A stretch of DNA of 64,000 nucleotides from Nocardioides gansuensis (lineage in GTDB: Bacteria > Actinomycetota > Actinomycetes > Propionibacteriales > Nocardioidaceae): NCBI RefSeq assembly GCF_003076135.1, contig NZ_QDGZ01000004.1:124001-188000 (forward strand), read 5' to 3'. The notes beneath the pieces were generated by a model. That model had not been told where the DNA came from. It did no database searches and saw only the letters and a list, made by a program, of their open reading frames with translations. Position numbers and translations under genes: made by a program. Position 1 is the stretch's first letter. Each line of letters starts with the position of its first letter. This document shows positions 1 to 7,887 of the stretch, piece by piece.

Positions 1-278
1 TCGCAGTCCGGATCGGTGGCCGGTGCGGTCAGGGCGAAGCCGGTCACCCGGTTGCGCTCGAGGGCCACGAGCACCCGCTGGCGAGCGTCCCCGGGCCGGG
101 TCAGCGAGACGCGCCAGGCCTCGGCGACCGTCGCGACGTCGGTCGGCAGCGCGCCGGCCGGCAGCACCGCGGCGTACTGCTCCCGCCACGCGCGCAGCTG
201 CAGCTCGGCGATCGCCGGGGCGTCGTCTGCCCAGGCGATCCGGACCGAGACGTCGGCCGTGGGGGAGGAGTGGCTCAT
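1..278 (-). CDS. GNAT family N-acetyltransferase (partial, cut by window edge)
   Basis: Reading leftward from ATG at 278, the protein opens with MSHSSPTADVSVRIAWADDA and continues through WREQYAAVLP and RVLVALERNRVTGFAL before leaving the window. This is the usual N-terminal strand, helix and second strand of the GCN5-related acetyltransferase fold, which transfers acetyl from acetyl-CoA to an amine; the substrate cannot be told. Only about 92 residues are visible, so the acetyl-CoA loop is missing. A TAGCGT hexamer lies 8 nt before the ATG and there is no clear Shine-Dalgarno, so the transcript may be nearly leaderless. Confidence 0.75.
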   Translation of the reverse strand, partial: MSHSSPTADVSVRIAWADDAPAIAELQLRAWREQYAAVLPAGALPTDVATVAEAWRVSLTRPGDARQRVLVALERNRVTGFALTAPATDPDC

Positions 279-309
279 GCCACGCAACGCTAGCCGGTGC
301 CGGGAGCGG

Positions 310-969
310 CTAGGACGCCCGTGCCGCCACCAGCGCGACCACCTGCTCCGGTGCCTCGAGCATCGGCAGGTGGCCGGTCGCCACCCGGGTCACGGGGGCG
401 TCCAGCTCGGCGGCGAACGTCTCCTGGAGACCGACCGGGAACTCGGTGTCCCGCTCCGTGAGGAGGTAGGCCCGGCGGGCGGGCCAGGTGCGCGCAGGGG
501 TGCCGTCGAGGAAGAGGGCCTTCGGGGCCGGCACGAAGTCGGCCACCACCCGGTCGGCCGTCGCCTCGTCGACTCCGGCGCAGAGACCACGGATCGCCTT
601 CTCGGACGGCCGGGTGCCGGCCAGCCGCACCACGAGCGGGATCACGTGCCGCATCGGGAAGGGCAGGGCGCCAGCGAACGACCGGCCGGCCGCCGGCACG
701 CTGGCGCTCAGCCCGGTGACCGACGCGACCCGCTCGGGCGCCAGGGCGGCGACGGCCGCCGCGACGACGCCTCCCGCCGAGTGGGCGACGAGGTGGAGGC
801 GCTCCGCCTCGGCCGCCGCCAGGGCAGCCCGGGCCAGGTCGTCGAGCGACGTCGCCCCTGGCGGGACCGGTGCCACCACCGAGGGCAGGTCGAGGCGGCC
901 GCGCACCTCGTCCCAGATCCAGTCGGGCAGGCCGGCGCCGGAGAGCAGGAGCAGCTGGTCAGTCGTCAT
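310..969 (-). CDS. alpha/beta-fold hydrolase
   Basis: The 219-residue product matches a small soluble alpha/beta hydrolase. The oxyanion strand LLLLSGAG is near residue 6, and the nucleophile elbow HSAGG near residue 64 carries the catalytic serine. A late histidine in the ATGHLPMLEAPEQV stretch is a good candidate for the catalytic His. This is the EstA/salicylate-esterase-like layout, but the substrate cannot be inferred. It is transcribed alone. Start ATG at 969 is preceded by TACGGT with a 6-nt gap, typical of a leaderless mRNA. It could equally be a lactonase or esterase. Confidence 0.8.
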   Translation of the reverse strand: MTTDQLLLLSGAGLPDWIWDEVRGRLDLPSVVAPVPPGATSLDDLARAALAAAEAERLHLVAHSAGGVVAAAVAALAPERVASVTGLSASVPAAGRSFAGALPFPMRHVIPLVVRLAGTRPSEKAIRGLCAGVDEATADRVVADFVPAPKALFLDGTPARTWPARRAYLLTERDTEFPVGLQETFAAELDAPVTRVATGHLPMLEAPEQVVALVAARAS

Positions 970-975
970 GGGCTG

Positions 976-981
976 ACCGTA
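976..981 (-). promoter_or_regulatory. leaderless -10 box of the alpha/beta hydrolase
   Basis: TACGGT read leftward, 6 nt before the ATG at 969. At that distance transcription would begin at or next to the start codon. Confidence 0.5.
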
Positions 982-1011
982 GGGGACGCCGCGGACAGAT
1001 GCTGTCCGCGG

Positions 1012-1602
1012 TCAGCGGTAGGTCTCGGGCAGCTTCTGCCCGATCTTCACCTGGGCCTTCGGGAGCCGCATGAACTTCATCTGCAGCGCCCGCATCACGG
1101 CGTAGTAGGTCGCGCCCTTGACCGACTCTCCGGGGAAGCGGCGCGCCAGCTCCCGGCGGAGCCGGAAGCGGAGGATCACCATGTCGAGCACGATCAGCAG
1201 CAGCGCGCCGAAGAGCACCGAGTTGGCGACGCCGGCGAGGTAGGTGCTGCCGGAGTAGCCGAGGATCAGGGTGACCACCAGGATCGGCACCATCAGCTCG
1301 ATGAACGAGAACCGCGAGTCCACGAAGTCGCGCACGAACCGTCGCATCGGGCCACGGTCGCGGGCCGGCAGGTAGCGCTCGTCTCCGGTCTTCATCGCCT
1401 CGCGGATCTTGCGGCTCGACTCACCGCGCACGGCGCGGGCGGCGGCGGCCTGCTCCTTGCGGGTGCGGGGCGCCTTGGCGCGTGCACGCGCCAAGGCCTC
1501 CGCCTCCTTGCGCGTAGGCGTGGGACGACCCTTGCCGCTGCCAGATGAGGCCGGCGTGGGGTCGGTGGTGGAGGAAGTCTCGGTCTTGCTGCGACGGAAC
1601 AA
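1012..1602 (-). CDS. DUF3043 membrane protein
   Basis: This 196-residue protein has a charged N-terminal tail rich in Lys, Arg and Thr (residues 1-80). It is followed by the conserved block GPMRRFVRDFVDSRFSFIEL, two membrane helices (about 104-122 and 128-148), and a basic C-terminus with a RRFPGESVKGATYYAVMRA-type motif. This is the actinobacterial DUF3043 family, whose function is not known. The start is TTG at 1602, supported by a GAAGG about 8 nt upstream and by no other start codon in frame nearby. It is divergent from pspA across a 151-nt gap. The membrane topology and neighbour suggest, but do not prove, a link to envelope maintenance. Confidence 0.85.
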   Translation of the reverse strand: MFRRSKTETSSTTDPTPASSGSGKGRPTPTRKEAEALARARAKAPRTRKEQAAAARAVRGESSRKIREAMKTGDERYLPARDRGPMRRFVRDFVDSRFSFIELMVPILVVTLILGYSGSTYLAGVANSVLFGALLLIVLDMVILRFRLRRELARRFPGESVKGATYYAVMRALQMKFMRLPKAQVKIGQKLPETYR

Positions 1603-1703
1603 CGCGGGCCTTCGAGGGAGCGGAGCGGCGGATCGGGCGGGCCCAGCCTACCGGCGTGCGACGTGGGCGGCAGGCCAGCCTGTCCCGTGCTTGGGTTTGG
1701 TCC

Positions 1704-1709
1704 TAGGGT
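1704..1709 (+). promoter_or_regulatory. candidate -10 box of the psp operon
   Basis: TAGGGT lies 44 nt before the pspA ATG, which would give a leader of roughly 35 nt containing GAGAGGG as ribosome site. A weak TTGGGT lies just upstream. Confidence 0.35.
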
Positions 1710-1753
1710 GAAGACACCACGAGGGACACATCACCAGAGAGGGCCGCACCCCG

Positions 1754-2548
1754 ATGAGCCTGATGAAGCGGATGAGCCTGATCTTCAGGTCCAAGGCCAA
1801 CAAGGCGCTGGACCGCGCCGAGGACCCGCGCGAGACGCTCGACTACAGCTACCAGCGCCAGCTCGAGCTGCTCAGCAAGGTGCGCCGCGGTGTCGCCGAC
1901 GTCGCCACCAGCCGCAAGCGCGTCGAGTTGCAGGTCAACCAGCTCCAGCAGCAGTCCGCCAAGCTCCAGGGCCAGGCGGAGAAGGCCATCGCCGCGGGCC
2001 GTGAGGACCTCGCCCGCGAGGCCCTCACCCGCAAGTCCGGCCTCACCACCCAGATCAACGACCTCAAGGCGCAGCACGCCAACCTCCAGGGCGAGGAGGA
2101 GAAGCTGGTCCTCGCGCAGCAGCGGCTGCAGGCGAAGGTCGAGGCCTTCCGCACCCGCAAGGAGACGATCAAGGCCAACTACACCGCCGCGGAGGCCCAG
2201 ACCCGCATCGGCGAGGCCATGTCCGGCATCGGCGAGGAGATGGGCGACGTCGGCCTCGCGATCCAGCGTGCCGAGGACAAGACGGCGCAGATGCAGGCCC
2301 GCGCCGGCGCCATCGACGAGCTGATCGCCTCCGGCGCCCTCGACGACGCCTCCCAGCTCAACGCCGGCGACGACATCGCCCGCGAGCTCGACGCGCTCAG
2401 CTCCACCCAGGACGTCGAGGCCGAGCTCGCCCGCCTCAAGGCCGGCTCCCAGCCGGAGGCGATCGAGTCCGCCGACGACGGTGGCGACATCCTCAGGGCC
2501 GAGCCCGAGACCTCGACCGTCGAGGGCGAGCAGGGGGGCCGGGCATGA
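1754..2548 (+). CDS. pspA: PspA/IM30 (phage shock protein A) family protein
   Basis: This 264-residue protein is the ESCRT-III-like membrane-stress protein PspA. It opens MSLMKRMSLIFRSKANKALD, an amphipathic helix that in the family binds stressed membrane. It then has long uninterrupted coiled-coil helices (about 25-190) rich in Glu, Arg, Ala and Gln, and an acidic tail. PspA oligomerises on the inner face of the membrane and helps keep it from leaking protons. It heads a four-gene run (pspA-pspAA-htpX-pspAB); its stop overlaps the pspAA start by 4 nt (ATGA), so the two are translationally coupled. Confidence 0.93.
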   Translation: MSLMKRMSLIFRSKANKALDRAEDPRETLDYSYQRQLELLSKVRRGVADVATSRKRVELQVNQLQQQSAKLQGQAEKAIAAGREDLAREALTRKSGLTTQINDLKAQHANLQGEEEKLVLAQQRLQAKVEAFRTRKETIKANYTAAEAQTRIGEAMSGIGEEMGDVGLAIQRAEDKTAQMQARAGAIDELIASGALDDASQLNAGDDIARELDALSSTQDVEAELARLKAGSQPEAIESADDGGDILRAEPETSTVEGEQGGRA

Positions 2549-2823
2549 TCGTCCGGATCCTGGGGGAGGGCCAGTACGACGTCTCCGACACCGTCGTCGA
2601 CGCGCTCAACTCCCTCGACGCGCAGGTCGAGTCGGCGATCGAGGCGGGCGACGAGGAGTCGTTCCGCACAGCCCTCGAGGCCCTGCTCGCCGGCGTCCGT
2701 GAGCGGGGCACGGCCCACCCGGCCGACTCGCTCGACGAGTCCGACCTGATCCTGCCGCCCGGCGACGCGACCCTCGAGGAGGTTCGCGAGCTGCTCGGCG
2801 ACGAGGGCCTGATCCCCGGCTGA
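2545..2823 (+). CDS. pspAA: PspA-associated protein PspAA
   Basis: This 92-residue acidic protein begins MIVRILGEGQYDVSD and ends in a helix-rich segment with DLILPPGDATLEEVRELLGD. It matches the small PspAA family found next to pspA in actinobacteria and some archaea. The family is thought to partner PspA, with the biochemical role unknown. The start ATG at 2545 overlaps the pspA stop (ATGA), and the stop is separated by a single base from the htpX ATG, so all are one transcript. No membrane segment or signal is visible, so it is probably cytoplasmic. Confidence 0.9.
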   Translation: MIVRILGEGQYDVSDTVVDALNSLDAQVESAIEAGDEESFRTALEALLAGVRERGTAHPADSLDESDLILPPGDATLEEVRELLGDEGLIPG

Positions 2824-2824
2824 G

Positions 2825-3724
2825 ATGGCGCACTCCCGCTTCATCAAGGACACCGGGCTCACCGTCCGGATGACGCTGGTGATGTTCCTGCTCGGCGGCC
2901 TCTTCGTCGCGCTCGTCGTGGCACTGATGTACGCGCTTCCGGAATACGCCCTGCTCATCGGCCTCGCCGGCATCGGTGTCGCCGTCTACCAGTGGTGGAG
3001 CTCCGACAAGGTCGCGATGAGGGCGATGCGGGCCCGCGAGGTCACCCCGGAGGAGGCGCCCGAGCTGCACGGCATGATCGACCGGCTCTGCGCCCTGGCC
3101 GACATGCCCAAGCCCCGCGTGGGCGTGTCCGACCTCGACCTCCCCAACGCCTTCGCCACCGGCCGCTCGCCCGATCGCGCGGTGGTCTGCGTGACGACCG
3201 GCATCCTCCACAAGCTGACCGCCGAGGAGCTCGAGGCGGTGCTGGCGCACGAGCTCAGCCACGTCGCACACCGCGACGTACTCGTGATGACGATCGCCAG
3301 CTCCGCCGGCATCCTCGCCGGCATGCTCACCCGCGGCGCGCAGTTCGGCCTGGGCGGCCGGAGCCGCAACAGCGCCGCCGGCGTGGTCGCGGTGCTGCTC
3401 GTCAGCCTGGTCGTGTACGCCGTGAGCTTCCTGCTGCTGCGCCTGCTCTCGCGCTACCGCGAGCTGTGCGCGGACCGCTCGGGCGCCTACCTCACGCTCA
3501 AGCCGGCCGCGCTCGCGTCCGCCCTCCAGAAGATCAGCGGCGAGTCCGCCTCGATCCCGCAGCGCGACCTGCGCCAGACCGCCCCGGCCGTCAGCGCGCT
3601 GTGCATCGTGCCGGCGATCAGTGGCGCCTCGCTGCGCACCCTCGCGGCGACCCACCCGCCGCTGGAGAAGCGGCTCGAGCAGCTCGCCCGCATCCAGGCC
3701 GAGCTGTCGCGGCCGGGAGGCTGA
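2825..3724 (+). CDS. htpX: M48 zinc metalloprotease HtpX
   Basis: This 299-residue membrane protease has two N-terminal helices (about 15-37 and 40-57). The zinc site HELSH follows at residues 142-146, with a further hydrophobic pair around 185-205 and a downstream RYRELCADR segment whose Glu is the likely third zinc ligand. HtpX-type M48 proteases degrade misfolded membrane proteins and act as quality control during envelope stress. Its position between pspAA and pspAB fits that role. The length and motif order are normal for the family. Confidence 0.92.
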   Translation: MAHSRFIKDTGLTVRMTLVMFLLGGLFVALVVALMYALPEYALLIGLAGIGVAVYQWWSSDKVAMRAMRAREVTPEEAPELHGMIDRLCALADMPKPRVGVSDLDLPNAFATGRSPDRAVVCVTTGILHKLTAEELEAVLAHELSHVAHRDVLVMTIASSAGILAGMLTRGAQFGLGGRSRNSAAGVVAVLLVSLVVYAVSFLLLRLLSRYRELCADRSGAYLTLKPAALASALQKISGESASIPQRDLRQTAPAVSALCIVPAISGASLRTLAATHPPLEKRLEQLARIQAELSRPGG

Positions 3725-3725
3725 G

Positions 3726-4295
3726 GTGCGGATCTGGGACGCGCTCACCGGGCGACGGCCGGCCAAGGCCAACGACCTCGATGCCCTGTTCCTGGTGCCG
3801 AGCGCGGCGATCACCCTGCAGACGGCGGCCGGCTTCACCCCGACGGGCTCGGGATCCGTCTGCTACCGCTCGGCAGCCGGGGCGGCGTTCAGCCAGCTGC
3901 AGGACGAGGTCGTGTCGCTGATCCGCGACGACCCGGACGCCCCCGACGTCACCGTCTCCACGGACCGCTACGGCTTCACCTGGCTGGTCACCCAGGACGA
4001 CCCGGCCGACATCTCCGGGCTGTGCACCGACCTGCACGCCGTCAACACCACGCTCGAGGCGCAGGGCTTCGCGTCCGGGCTGCTGTGCTCGATGCTGCCG
4101 TTCACGGACGGGCGCCGGACCTTCGGCCTCGTCTACCTCTACAAGAGCGGCACCTTCTACGCCTTCGCCCCGGCGGGCGAGCACCAGCGCGACAACCTGC
4201 TCGAGATCTCCGTGCGCGACCACCTGGCCGCCGAGCTCCCGATGGAGCCCGACCTGCAGAAGTGGCTTGCCCTCTGGGACGCTCCAGGGCTATGA
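3726..4295 (+). CDS. pspAB: PspA-associated protein PspAB
   Basis: The product is 189 residues, starting at GTG 3726, one base after the htpX stop. It reads VRIWDALTGRRPAKANDLDA and carries an alternating strand/helix pattern with FTPTGSGSVCYRS, YGFTWLVTQDD and KSGTFYAFAP. This matches the PspAB family that travels with PspA, PspAA and HtpX in actinobacteria. No catalytic motif, signal peptide or membrane segment is seen, and its role is unknown. It ends the operon, 13 nt from the convergent nadA stop, with a short hairpin over the junction. Confidence 0.88.
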   Translation: MRIWDALTGRRPAKANDLDALFLVPSAAITLQTAAGFTPTGSGSVCYRSAAGAAFSQLQDEVVSLIRDDPDAPDVTVSTDRYGFTWLVTQDDPADISGLCTDLHAVNTTLEAQGFASGLLCSMLPFTDGRRTFGLVYLYKSGTFYAFAPAGEHQRDNLLEISVRDHLAAELPMEPDLQKWLALWDAPGL

Positions 4296-4302
4296 CGCCG
4301 GG

Positions 4303-4318
4303 CCGGGATCAGTCCCGG
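4303..4318. terminator. short hairpin at the pspAB/nadA convergent junction
   Basis: CCGGGA-TCAG-TCCCGG forms a perfect 6-bp stem with a 4-nt loop exactly between the converging stops and includes the nadA stop codon. There is no T-run, so it is a weak candidate terminator. Confidence 0.3.
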
Positions 4319-5481
4319 TGCGACTTGCCGGGCAGCGACAGCATCCGCTCGAGGGCCACGAGGGCGTCGCGCTCGGTGTCGGGGTCGACCGTGATCTGGT
4401 TGACCACCTGGCCGGCGACGAGCGACTCCATGGCCCACACGAAGTGGGGGAGGTCGATGCGGTTCATCGTCGAGCAGTAGCAGACGTTGCGGTCGAGGAA
4501 GACGATGTTCTTGTCCGGGTGGGCGTCCGCGAGGCGCTTGACGAGGTTGAGCTCGGTGCCGATCGCCCAGGTGGTGCCGGGCTCGGCGGCCTCGATCGTC
4601 TTGATGATGAACTCGGTCGAGCCCACGAGGTCGGCCTTGAGCACGACCTCGTGCTTGCACTCGGGGTGCACCAGGATCTTGATGTCCTCGTGCTGGGCGC
4701 GCAGCTCGTCGACGACGGCCTCGCTGAAGCGGCCGTGCACGGAGCAGTGGCCCTTCCAGAGGATCATCTTCGCGTCCTGCAGCTGCTGGGCCGTCAGGCC
4801 GCCGCCGGGCTTCTGCGGGTCCCAGACGACGCAGTCGTCGAGGGAGAAGCCCATCTTCAGCACCGCGGTGTTGCGGCCCAGGTGCTGGTCGGGGAGGAAG
4901 AGGATCTTGGCGTCGGGCTTCTGCGCGAAGGCCCACTCGAGCGCCACGTCGGCGTTGCTCGAGGTGCACACGACACCGCCGTTGCGTCCGCAGAACGCCT
5001 TGATGTCGGCGCTGGAGTTCATGTAGGTGACCGGCACGACACTGCCCTGGACGCCGGCGTCGGCCATCGCGTCCCAGGCGTCCTCGACCTGTGAGAGCCG
5101 CGCCATGTCGGCCATCGAGCAGCCCGCGGAGAGATCGGGGAGGATCACCTTCTGCGTGTCGGCGGTGAGGATGTCGGCCGACTCGGCCATGAAGTGCACG
5201 CCGCAGAAGACGATGAACTCGGCCTCCGGCCGGGCCGCCGCGTCGCGCGCGAGCTTGAAGGAGTCGCCGGTGACGTCGGCGAACTGGATGACCTCGTCGC
5301 GCTGGTAGTGGTGGCCCAGCACGAACACCCGGTCGCCCAGGGCCTCCTTGGCCTTGCGGGCACGCGCCACCAGGTCGGGGTCGGACGCCGCAGGCAGGTC
5401 GCCCGGGCACTCGACGCCGCGCTCGGTGGTGAGGTCGCGTCCCTTGCCCAGCGGCAGCAGCGGCAGGTCGATCGTCGTCAT
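4309..5481 (-). CDS. nadA: quinolinate synthase NadA
   Basis: This 390-residue enzyme condenses iminoaspartate with dihydroxyacetone phosphate to quinolinate in de novo NAD synthesis, using a [4Fe-4S] cluster. Recognisable blocks are LGHHYQRDEVIQFADVTGDS, FCGVHFMAESADIL, the YMNSSADIKAFCGRNGG region, HPECKHEVV and NVCYCSTMNRI. Together they supply the conserved cysteines that hold the cluster. The length is normal for the long actinobacterial form. No nadB or nadC lies beside it here. The gene is preceded by TAGGAT with a 6-nt gap to the ATG, so it is probably leaderless. Confidence 0.97.
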   Translation of the reverse strand: MTTIDLPLLPLGKGRDLTTERGVECPGDLPAASDPDLVARARKAKEALGDRVFVLGHHYQRDEVIQFADVTGDSFKLARDAAARPEAEFIVFCGVHFMAESADILTADTQKVILPDLSAGCSMADMARLSQVEDAWDAMADAGVQGSVVPVTYMNSSADIKAFCGRNGGVVCTSSNADVALEWAFAQKPDAKILFLPDQHLGRNTAVLKMGFSLDDCVVWDPQKPGGGLTAQQLQDAKMILWKGHCSVHGRFSEAVVDELRAQHEDIKILVHPECKHEVVLKADLVGSTEFIIKTIEAAEPGTTWAIGTELNLVKRLADAHPDKNIVFLDRNVCYCSTMNRIDLPHFVWAMESLVAGQVVNQITVDPDTERDALVALERMLSLPGKSHRD

Positions 5482-5487
5482 GCCCCC

Positions 5488-5493
5488 ATCCTA
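5488..5493 (-). promoter_or_regulatory. leaderless -10 box of nadA
   Basis: TAGGAT read leftward, separated by GCCCCC/GGGGGC (6 nt) from the ATG at 5481. No Shine-Dalgarno is needed or obvious. Confidence 0.6.
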
Positions 5494-5513
5494 TTGGGCT
5501 CGCGGGCGCAGCC

Positions 5514-6413
5514 TCAGAGCATGCTTCCGTGGTGGATGTACGGCGCCGGGGGCTTCATGCCGCGGAGGGCGAGATAGCCGCTCTGGTGGAGCGCCAGCCC
5601 CGCCTCCAGGCCGACGTCGATCGCCCACTCGTTGACGGCGGTGACGTGGTTCACGTCGACGGTGCCGCCCGGCGGTGAGGAGGCGAGTGCCTCCCACAGC
5701 AGTGCCGAGGCCGTACGCCGGTTGGTGGCGGCCACGAGCGCCGGCGATCCCGACTCGTCGACGTATGCGTAGCCCTGCCCGGTCGTGCGGTCGACCACGA
5801 GCAGCCGGAACTGGTCGAGCAGCAGCTGGTGGTCGGACCCGTGCGCGGCGCCGCGGGTCTGGCGGTCCACGGAGTCCATCAGGTCGAAGTCGCCGGCCGA
5901 TCCCACACGGACGCGGTCGGTGACCGGGATCCGGTCGCGCTCGACCGTGCCGGTCAGGAGCATCTGCGGGTGGAGCGTGAACCCGGCCAGGCGGTAGCGA
6001 CGGGCGGCCGCCGGATCCGCCGACGACGCGAGCATCCCACGCAGGCAGCCGCGGCCGTGGTGCATCGCGGCGGCGAGCAGCTGCAGCCCGATGCCGCGTC
6101 CCTGCAGCCCCGGCCGCACGGCGTAGGACGCGAGGATCCACATCAGCTCACGCACCCGCGAGACCGCGCAGCCGACGACCTCGCCGTCGAGCTCGGCGAC
6201 CCAGCAGCCGCCGGGGTCGGTGCGCAGCGTGTGCGCCGTGCGTCGGATCCAGTGCGCGTCGCGCTCGGGAGCGCGCGGGGCGGGATCGGGCCAGGACCGC
6301 TGGAAGGTGCGCGCGTCGACCTCGTAGTAGGCCGAGGCGGTGAGCCGCGCCATCGCTGGGAGGTCCGCGTCGGTCGCGGGCCGGATCAGGACGTCGTGCG
6401 GACTGGTTGCCAT
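5514..6413 (-). CDS. two-part GNAT family N-acetyltransferase
   Basis: This is a 299-residue protein. Residues 1-150 hold a full GNAT domain: IRPATDADLPAMARLTASAY, CWVAELDGEVVGCAVSRVRE, then the acetyl-CoA loop VRPGLQGRGIGLQLLAAAM. The second half (about 165-299) keeps strands such as RLLVVDRTTGQGYAYV and VNEWAIDVGLEAGLALHQSG but lacks a clear R/Q-x-x-G-x-G/A loop, so it is probably a degenerate second GNAT lobe. The start ATG at 6413 follows a TACGAT box by 9 nt. The substrate is unknown. It is divergent from glycerate kinase. Confidence 0.82.
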   Translation of the reverse strand: MATSPHDVLIRPATDADLPAMARLTASAYYEVDARTFQRSWPDPAPRAPERDAHWIRRTAHTLRTDPGGCWVAELDGEVVGCAVSRVRELMWILASYAVRPGLQGRGIGLQLLAAAMHHGRGCLRGMLASSADPAAARRYRLAGFTLHPQMLLTGTVERDRIPVTDRVRVGSAGDFDLMDSVDRQTRGAAHGSDHQLLLDQFRLLVVDRTTGQGYAYVDESGSPALVAATNRRTASALLWEALASSPPGGTVDVNHVTAVNEWAIDVGLEAGLALHQSGYLALRGMKPPAPYIHHGSML

Positions 6414-6445
6414 GGCGCGCCGATCGTATGCCGTGCCCCCGGTCG

Positions 6446-6463
6446 GTCGAGCGAAGTCGAGAC
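6446..6463 (+). repeat. dispersed imperfect palindrome, copy 1
   Basis: GTCGAGCGAAGTCGAGAC in the 73-nt gap between divergent genes. The same 18-mer recurs at 21668-21685, and on the other strand at 31651-31668. Confidence 0.7.
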
Positions 6464-6474
6464 CCGGCGCAGGG

Positions 6475-6480
6475 CAGGAT
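6475..6480 (+). promoter_or_regulatory. candidate leaderless -10 box of glycerate kinase
   Basis: CAGGAT, 6 nt before the ATG at 6487; the first base departs from TANNNT but the spacing matches the other leaderless genes here. Confidence 0.4.
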
Positions 6481-6486
6481 GAGGCC

Positions 6487-7569
6487 ATGCGCATCCTGGT
6501 CGCCCCCGACAAGTTCGCCGGCACCCTGACGGCGGTCGAGGCGGCCGACGCGATCGCCACCGGCTGGGGGCGGCACGCGCCGGACGACGTGCTCGACCTC
6601 GCGCCGATGGCCGACGGCGGCCCGGGCTTCGTCGACGTCCTGCAGGCGGCGCTCGGCGGGGAGCTGCTGGGCGTGACCGTCCAGGCGCCGCACGGCGACC
6701 AGGTGCCGGCGACCGTGCTGTTCGTCGAGGACACGGCGTACGTCGAGAGCGCCCAGGCCTGCGGGCTGCACCTCCTCGCGGGCGGCGCGGAGCTGGGGTC
6801 GACCTTCGGCGTGGGCCAGCTGCTGCTGGCGGCCGTGGAGAGCGGCGCCCGGCGGATCGTGGTCGGGCTTGGCGGCTCCGGCACCAACGACGGCGGTGCC
6901 GGGCTGCTCGCGGCCCTGGGCGCCACCTCCGACGGCATCCTCGACAGCGGCGCCATCACGCTCGACACCGTCTCGAAGGTGGACCTCGCCCCGGCGGTCG
7001 CGGTCCTCGAGGGCGTGTCGCTGGTCGCTGCCACCGACGTGGACATCCCGCTCACCGGACTCTTCGGCGCCACCAAGACCTTCGGCCCACAGAAGGGCAT
7101 CCCCGAGGAGCGGCTCGTCGAGGTCGACGGCTGGCTCGAGACGTTCGCCGCCGCGGTGGACCGCCGGGTCGCCCTGGAGAAGGGCGCCGGGGCGGCCGGG
7201 GGGCTCGGCTTTGCGCTGCTCGCGCTCGGCGCGACCCGGGAGCCCGGCATCGGTCTCGTGGCCTCCGCCGTCGACCTCGCGGCCCGGGCGCGGCTGGCCG
7301 ACGTCGTGGTCACGGGGGAGGGCGCCTTCGACTTCAGCTCCCGCTCGGGCAAGGTGCCGTACGGCGTGGCCGAGGTGGCCGCCGAGGCGCTGCGCCCCTG
7401 CGTGGCCCTCGCGGGCCGGGTCCTGGTCGGCGCGCGGGAGATGCGGGCGCTCGGCATCGAGTCGGCCTACTCCCTCGTCGACCTGGTGGGGGAGGAGCGG
7501 GCGTTCGCCGATCCGGCCGGCTCGCTGGCCGACCTCGCCGAGCGGGTCGCCCGCACCTGGTCGCGCTGA
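6487..7569 (+). CDS. glycerate kinase (type 1, GarK/GlxK family)
   Basis: The product is 360 residues, starting MRILVAPDKFAGTLTAVEAA at ATG 6487. It carries the family blocks PMADGGPGF, VVGLGGSGTNDGGAGLLAALGA, LFGATKTFGPQKG and ADVVVTGEGAFDFSSRSGKV. The enzyme phosphorylates D-glycerate (2- or 3-phosphoglycerate product depending on clade) and feeds glycolysis. From memory, the M. tuberculosis counterpart (Rv2205c) also lies beside erpA. Codon use matches the neighbours. Upstream longer reading to 6340 is unlikely because it would run across the dispersed repeat and the divergent promoter. Confidence 0.92.
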   Translation: MRILVAPDKFAGTLTAVEAADAIATGWGRHAPDDVLDLAPMADGGPGFVDVLQAALGGELLGVTVQAPHGDQVPATVLFVEDTAYVESAQACGLHLLAGGAELGSTFGVGQLLLAAVESGARRIVVGLGGSGTNDGGAGLLAALGATSDGILDSGAITLDTVSKVDLAPAVAVLEGVSLVAATDVDIPLTGLFGATKTFGPQKGIPEERLVEVDGWLETFAAAVDRRVALEKGAGAAGGLGFALLALGATREPGIGLVASAVDLAARARLADVVVTGEGAFDFSSRSGKVPYGVAEVAAEALRPCVALAGRVLVGAREMRALGIESAYSLVDLVGEERAFADPAGSLADLAERVARTWSR

Positions 7570-7572
7570 CCC

Positions 7573-7812
7573 GGCTGGTTTGCACAGCTGACGCGTGTCG
7601 AGTCGGCTGGTTTGCACGCGCGAACGGCGTCGAGTCGGCTGGTTTTGCGGGCGCGAGCCTGTGCAGATGCGCCGACTCGGCGGATCGCGGGTGTGCAGAT
7701 GCGCCGACTCGGCGGGTCGCGGGTGTGCAGATGCGCCGACTCGGCGGGTCGCGGGTGTGCAGATGCGCCGACTCGGCGGGTCGCGGGTGTGCAGATGCGC
7801 CGACTCGGCGGA
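7573..7812 (+). repeat. 32-bp tandem repeat block in two opposed orientations
   Basis: Five copies of a 32-bp unit containing GTGCAGATGCGCCGACTCGG begin at 7661, 7693, 7725, 7757 and 7789. Upstream, three 32-bp units containing GGCTGGTTTGCAC begin at 7573, 7605 and 7637. Their 19-mer CGAGTCGGCTGGTTTGCAC is close to the reverse complement of the second type, with identical ends CGAGTCGGC and GCAC. The block fills nearly all of the 318-nt gap between glycerate kinase and erpA. The remaining 75 nt before erpA hold no obvious feature beyond a plausible GGGAG ribosome site. Confidence 0.9.
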
Positions 7813-7887
7813 GAGGTCGGGGAATAACCGCGCGTATGCGACCATTGGGGGAGGTAACCGCCTGAACCGACTCATTGGGAGCATCAC

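Noticed and set aside
16-1548. 510-codon open frame on the plus strand
   Set aside because: It lies opposite the hydrolase and DUF3043 genes. Its composition (Arg/Gly/His-rich) is typical of antisense frames in high-GC DNA.
7573-7812. CRISPR array
   Set aside because: Units are directly adjacent with no unique spacers of 30 nt or more, the two sets face opposite ways, and no cas gene is present.
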